Translations under genes and position numbers: made by a program
Origin: Acinetobacter lwoffii
Lineage (GTDB): Bacteria; Pseudomonadota; Gammaproteobacteria; Pseudomonadales; Moraxellaceae
Assembly: GCF_024129435.1 (NCBI RefSeq)
Contig: NZ_JAMXXN010000013.1
Span: 1 to 64,000, forward strand
Reading direction: 5' to 3'
DNA: 64,000 nucleotides
Shown here: positions 61,069 to 64,000 of the stretch, piece by piece
Layout: each line of letters starts with the position of its first letter
Numbering within the stretch: the first letter of the stretch is position 1
The notes under the pieces: model-generated
Seen by the model: the letters and a program-made list of their open reading frames with translations, nothing else
The model's database searches: none
What the model was told of the DNA's origin: nothing

Positions 61069-61689
61069 ATGCAAAGCGTAATTCAAATGACAGATTATTT
61101 TAAAGAAAACTCCCCAAAAACAACACGCCCTCTAGTGGCTCTCTATTGTGGTTCACGTGCAGGCAACAAACCGGTTTATTTAGAAAAAGCCATTCATCTC
61201 TCGCAAGGACTGGCAGAACATGGTTTCGGGCTGGTTTACGGTGGCGCCAGTATTGGCTTGATGGGACAGGTCGCGGATGCCATGATCCAGCATGGCGGTG
61301 AAGCTGTAGGGGTGATTCCTGAATTTATGCTGGATTATGAAATTGCCCATAACCAGCTCACCGAATTACATGTGGTGACCAGCATGCATCAACGCAAGGC
61401 TATGATGGCCGAGCGGGCCTGTGCCTTTGTGGCCTTGCCAGGTGGACTGGGCACGTTTGAGGAAATTCTGGAAATTGCCACTTGGGGTCAGCTAAACCAG
61501 CACCAGAAACCGATGATGCTCTATAACGTGAATGGCTTCTATGATGCCTTGATTGCGCAGCTGGACCGCGCCGTTGAAGATGGTTTTTTACCGCCACAGC
61601 ATCGTGCCAAACTGATCATTTGTGAACACGAAGAAGAAATTTATACGACTTTAACCAATTTAGGCCATCCGCAAAGATTTGTAGTCTAA
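61069..61689 (+). CDS. LOG-family nucleoside monophosphate phosphoribohydrolase
   Basis: The 206-residue Rossmann-fold protein has the LOG signature PGGLGTFEEILEIA (near residue 123) and the substrate-site residues SMHQRKAMM. Members cleave AMP or cytokinin nucleotides to base and ribose 5-phosphate; in bacteria they are annotated TIGR00730. A good AAGGTGA ribosome-binding site supports the ATG at 61069. Single gene with its own terminator. Confidence 0.87.
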   Translation: MQSVIQMTDYFKENSPKTTRPLVALYCGSRAGNKPVYLEKAIHLSQGLAEHGFGLVYGGASIGLMGQVADAMIQHGGEAVGVIPEFMLDYEIAHNQLTELHVVTSMHQRKAMMAERACAFVALPGGLGTFEEILEIATWGQLNQHQKPMMLYNVNGFYDALIAQLDRAVEDGFLPPQHRAKLIICEHEEEIYTTLTNLGHPQRFVV

Positions 61690-61701
61690 GCTTCTCAAGC
61701 A

Positions 61702-61733
61702 ATAAAAAAGCGAGCACCTGGCTCGCTTTTTTA
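61702..61733. terminator. Bidirectional terminator after the LOG gene
   Basis: GCGAGC/GCTCGC with a 5-base loop, A-run on the left and six T residues on the right, between convergent genes. Confidence 0.9.
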
Positions 61734-61754
61734 TTGGATTTTTAATATCAGGAC

Positions 61755-62729
61755 TTATTGACCATAATTCGTCACAAACTCATAAAACATCGGCAAAGTC
61801 GTTGCCAGAATGACCGACATAGCCAGACCAAACATCAGTTTCATGGCATCTGCACTGACATTGCGTGACGTACGATGTTTATTGACTTCATCCAGAATCA
61901 TCGACATGGCAAATTCACGACCTGCAAGTAATCCCAGGAATACCCAAGTGGTACTCATTGGAATATTGCTCCACTCTTTGAAGATCAACAGGATAATGGC
62001 ATACAGGAAGTCGATAATCGTCGCAGCACGAATGTCGGTCACACCGGTTTTGGTATCGACAATTTTCTGGATGGCCCCACCACGTTGATACAGAATCACG
62101 CCCAGCAACACTACGAATACCGCAATCGCAAACATCAGGAATTCAAACGGTACCTGACGCGGCACATACACGAAGATGTTGGCCAGATCCTGAATCAGCC
62201 ATTGGCTCCACAGGAAACCGGTAGATACCCACTGCAAGCCCATCCAGACCTTGGAGTGTTCCTGATGACGTGTCTTGGCAAAATGGCGTGCCAGCTGCTT
62301 GACCACAAAACGATAGATGACAATCGCCACCACAAAGGCCACCGCATAGCCCATCATCGATTTGACCATCATCGAGCCTAAGCTGGCGGGAGAGAAAATC
62401 GTAAGCACCAGGAAAGTGGTACTGACTGGAATCCCGTATTTGGTCAGCATCAATAGCAGAATTGGCGGCACAATGTACAGCCAGGTAATGCCACCTTCAG
62501 GGAAAGGAATCGTTTCTAAACGACCGTATGAGGCATCACCCACCCCAGATGCATACCAACCATAGACCAATACGACAATTAAAATTGAGCTGATATAAAT
62601 CCACAATACCCACCATGGGCGATGTGAATTCGAAGAAATAAATGTCCCTAGGGTTTGAGGTACATCATTTCCGACAATAGAGTAAGCGGCCAAACAGAAG
62701 CCGATCACCATCAAAATCTCGATTGTCAT
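61755..62729 (-). CDS. PiT-like membrane transporter of unknown substrate
   Basis: The 324-residue product has about eight membrane segments. Two short motifs resemble the inverted repeats of the inorganic phosphate transporter (PiT) family: VGNDVPQTLGTFIS near residue 19 and SNIPMSTTWVFLGLLAGRE in the second half, with PVSTTFLVL in the first. PiT proteins are longer (E. coli PitA about 500 residues) and carry a hydrophilic loop not seen here. It is therefore a divergent, compact relative at best. It is a single gene. Confidence 0.6.
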   Translation of the reverse strand: MTIEILMVIGFCLAAYSIVGNDVPQTLGTFISSNSHRPWWVLWIYISSILIVVLVYGWYASGVGDASYGRLETIPFPEGGITWLYIVPPILLLMLTKYGIPVSTTFLVLTIFSPASLGSMMVKSMMGYAVAFVVAIVIYRFVVKQLARHFAKTRHQEHSKVWMGLQWVSTGFLWSQWLIQDLANIFVYVPRQVPFEFLMFAIAVFVVLLGVILYQRGGAIQKIVDTKTGVTDIRAATIIDFLYAIILLIFKEWSNIPMSTTWVFLGLLAGREFAMSMILDEVNKHRTSRNVSADAMKLMFGLAMSVILATTLPMFYEFVTNYGQ

Positions 62730-62882
62730 AAAAACAAACCTATACGCGAGGAGATTTCAGCACTGCTGAAAAGTTGGCCCAAGATTATGACGGTTTTATT
62801 TCATTTTAATGACAAGACTGTCATATATACGGTCACCTTACAAAAAAGAGCACCGAAGTGCCCTGAATCTAAAAGCTTTTAG

Positions 62883-64000
62883 TTACTTGAGATTTACTTG
62901 ATAAATCGTGGTGCTGCCACTGACTTCATGACCGACCACCAGAAGGGGTTTCTTATTCGGGGAGTCTTTGGCGGGGATAAATACCAAACCTTCCGGCCCT
63001 AAATCACCGGCTTGTCCGATTTCAATTTGCTCTGTGGTCGCTTTAAAATCACGTGAATTGATATATTGCACGAAGATTGGTGATGCAGGTGTAGACACAT
63101 CATAGACCATGATGCCACCGACACGCTCCAGCCCAATAAAGGCAAAGGTTTTTTGGCCAATCTGCCCCAAGGTCACCCCTTCAGGTTCCGGCCCTTTATT
63201 GTCACTGCGATTATCCAGTCCGGCTTCTTCATGATTAAAGTTGAAAATCTCAGGATGCTGTTTGGCAATATACTGCTCAAACTGATCGCCCGAATCCCAT
63301 ACCAAATCCAAACCAGTCTGCTGATCATTTTCCACCCAGATACTGACCGAGCGGGTACCAAAGCTATATAAATGATCATAGACCAGATTCCCACGTTCAT
63401 TCAGTTTGGCTGTACCATCGGCATTTTTTTGATAGCCTTCAGTCCAACTAATATTTAAACGGCCCAGCAGATGATCTTCACGGCAGTCTTTGGCATCCCC
63501 TGCAATAGTACCGCAGTAGGCAAAGTTAATCGGATTGAGTTCTGCACCTTTGGCCAATGCACGAAGATGTGCTGGCAAATCATCACCCAGACGGCGGTCA
63601 AAACCTTTGGCATGGACCAAGTGTTTCACCCGCCATTCTTCTACAAAGCCTTGGCTGGTATCGTTATTGAAATATGCAGGATTGTTTTCACCCCAGGCAC
63701 GGGCATCGCCTTCATTGGCAGACACAATATAGGTTTTGCCCGCGACCTCGAAACTTGCAATCGCATCTGGCATATATAAGCCACGGACATTCGCCCAAGT
63801 TTGAATATTGATTTTGCCTTTACCGTCGACACCATCCGCATCGCTGACATCCATGCCATGACCCTTCATGCCATGATCTTTGAAGCCAAATGGATAAACA
63901 GCGAGTACCTTGGCAGAAGCCACATCAATTTTGGCCAAGGCATTGTTTTCTTGTAAGGCAACCCAGGCGGTTTTTCCATCTTTTGAAACAGTGATGTACT
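62883..64000 (-). CDS. Choice-of-anchor I / alkaline-phosphatase-like protein, 5' truncated
   Basis: The reading frame stays open to the right window edge, so the N-terminus is missing; about 372 residues are visible. Visible blocks include NNALAKIDVASAKV, YIVSANEGDARAWGENNPAYF, the GPEPEGVTLGQIG linker and VGHEVSGSTTIYQV at the end, which are beta-propeller-like repeats of the choice-of-anchor I family. Members are large secreted or surface proteins, some annotated as alkaline phosphatase. The substrate is unknown. An internal TTG at 63938 is not the true start. Confidence 0.78.
   Translation of the reverse strand, partial: YITVSKDGKTAWVALQENNALAKIDVASAKVLAVYPFGFKDHGMKGHGMDVSDADGVDGKGKINIQTWANVRGLYMPDAIASFEVAGKTYIVSANEGDARAWGENNPAYFNNDTSQGFVEEWRVKHLVHAKGFDRRLGDDLPAHLRALAKGAELNPINFAYCGTIAGDAKDCREDHLLGRLNISWTEGYQKNADGTAKLNERGNLVYDHLYSFGTRSVSIWVENDQQTGLDLVWDSGDQFEQYIAKQHPEIFNFNHEEAGLDNRSDNKGPEPEGVTLGQIGQKTFAFIGLERVGGIMVYDVSTPASPIFVQYINSRDFKATTEQIEIGQAGDLGPEGLVFIPAKDSPNKKPLLVVGHEVSGSTTIYQVNLK

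Overview
This window is a stretch of ordinary core chromosome from a gammaproteobacterium of the family Moraxellaceae, almost certainly an Acinetobacter. Several things point there: the gene blocks dksA-gluQ, gacA-pilS-pilR, nrdR-ribD-methylase-ribE and ubiK-comM; murD-ftsW lying apart from any dcw cluster; protein sequences of Acinetobacter type; and many A/T-rich intergenic stretches. The species cannot be fixed from sequence alone. No rRNA or tRNA gene, insertion sequence, prophage or CRISPR array was recognised, and every gene seen is intact except the last, which runs off the right edge.

Layout. 0-3.6 kb: a leftward cell-envelope operon (COG3014 TPR protein, YcfL-like, LpoB-like and CsgG/HfaB-like). 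4.2-10 kb: yqgE-ruvX, alkB, an ABC exporter, phoU and tolC. 10.3-17.1 kb: a lipoprotein of unknown role, a TPP riboswitch with thiC, a Nudix hydrolase with cpdA, dksA-gluQ and a zinc-ribbon protein. 17.1-22.3 kb: murD-ftsW and the ferrous iron operon feoA-feoB-small Cys protein behind a likely Fur box. 22.4-26.9 kb: xerD, a lipidated DsbC, hom and thrC. 26.9-34.6 kb: a PBP7/8-type peptidase, gacA, pilS-pilR, a C-terminal processing protease and gpmI.

34.7-43.9 kb: lptF-lptG divergent from pepA-holC-coiled-coil protein; a DedA protein; and the riboflavin operon nrdR-ribD-(DNA adenine methylase)-ribE. 43.9-47.9 kb: glnK-amtB with a good sigma-54 promoter, ubiK and an uninterrupted comM. 47.9-54 kb: two outer-membrane porins, ppa, a MAPEG protein, a small membrane protein and fadD. 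54-64 kb: parC, a NiaP nicotinate transporter, a UPF0126 channel-like protein, YchJ, a TerC-CBS protein, a LOG nucleosidase, a PiT-like permease and a truncated choice-of-anchor I protein.

Most notable observations. (1) ParC has Leu at residue 84 in the quinolone-resistance-determining region, encoded by TTG, one base from the usual Ser codon TCG. (2) An orphan adenine methylase is translationally coupled inside the riboflavin operon. (3) Several hairpins overlap or supply ribosome-binding sites, at gluQ, the Nudix gene and terC. (4) The dksA leader is long and looks structured. I did not find a clear, novel multi-gene system. The least understood units are the LpoB/CsgG-like envelope operon, the PiT-like permease and the unknown lipoprotein at 10.4 kb.
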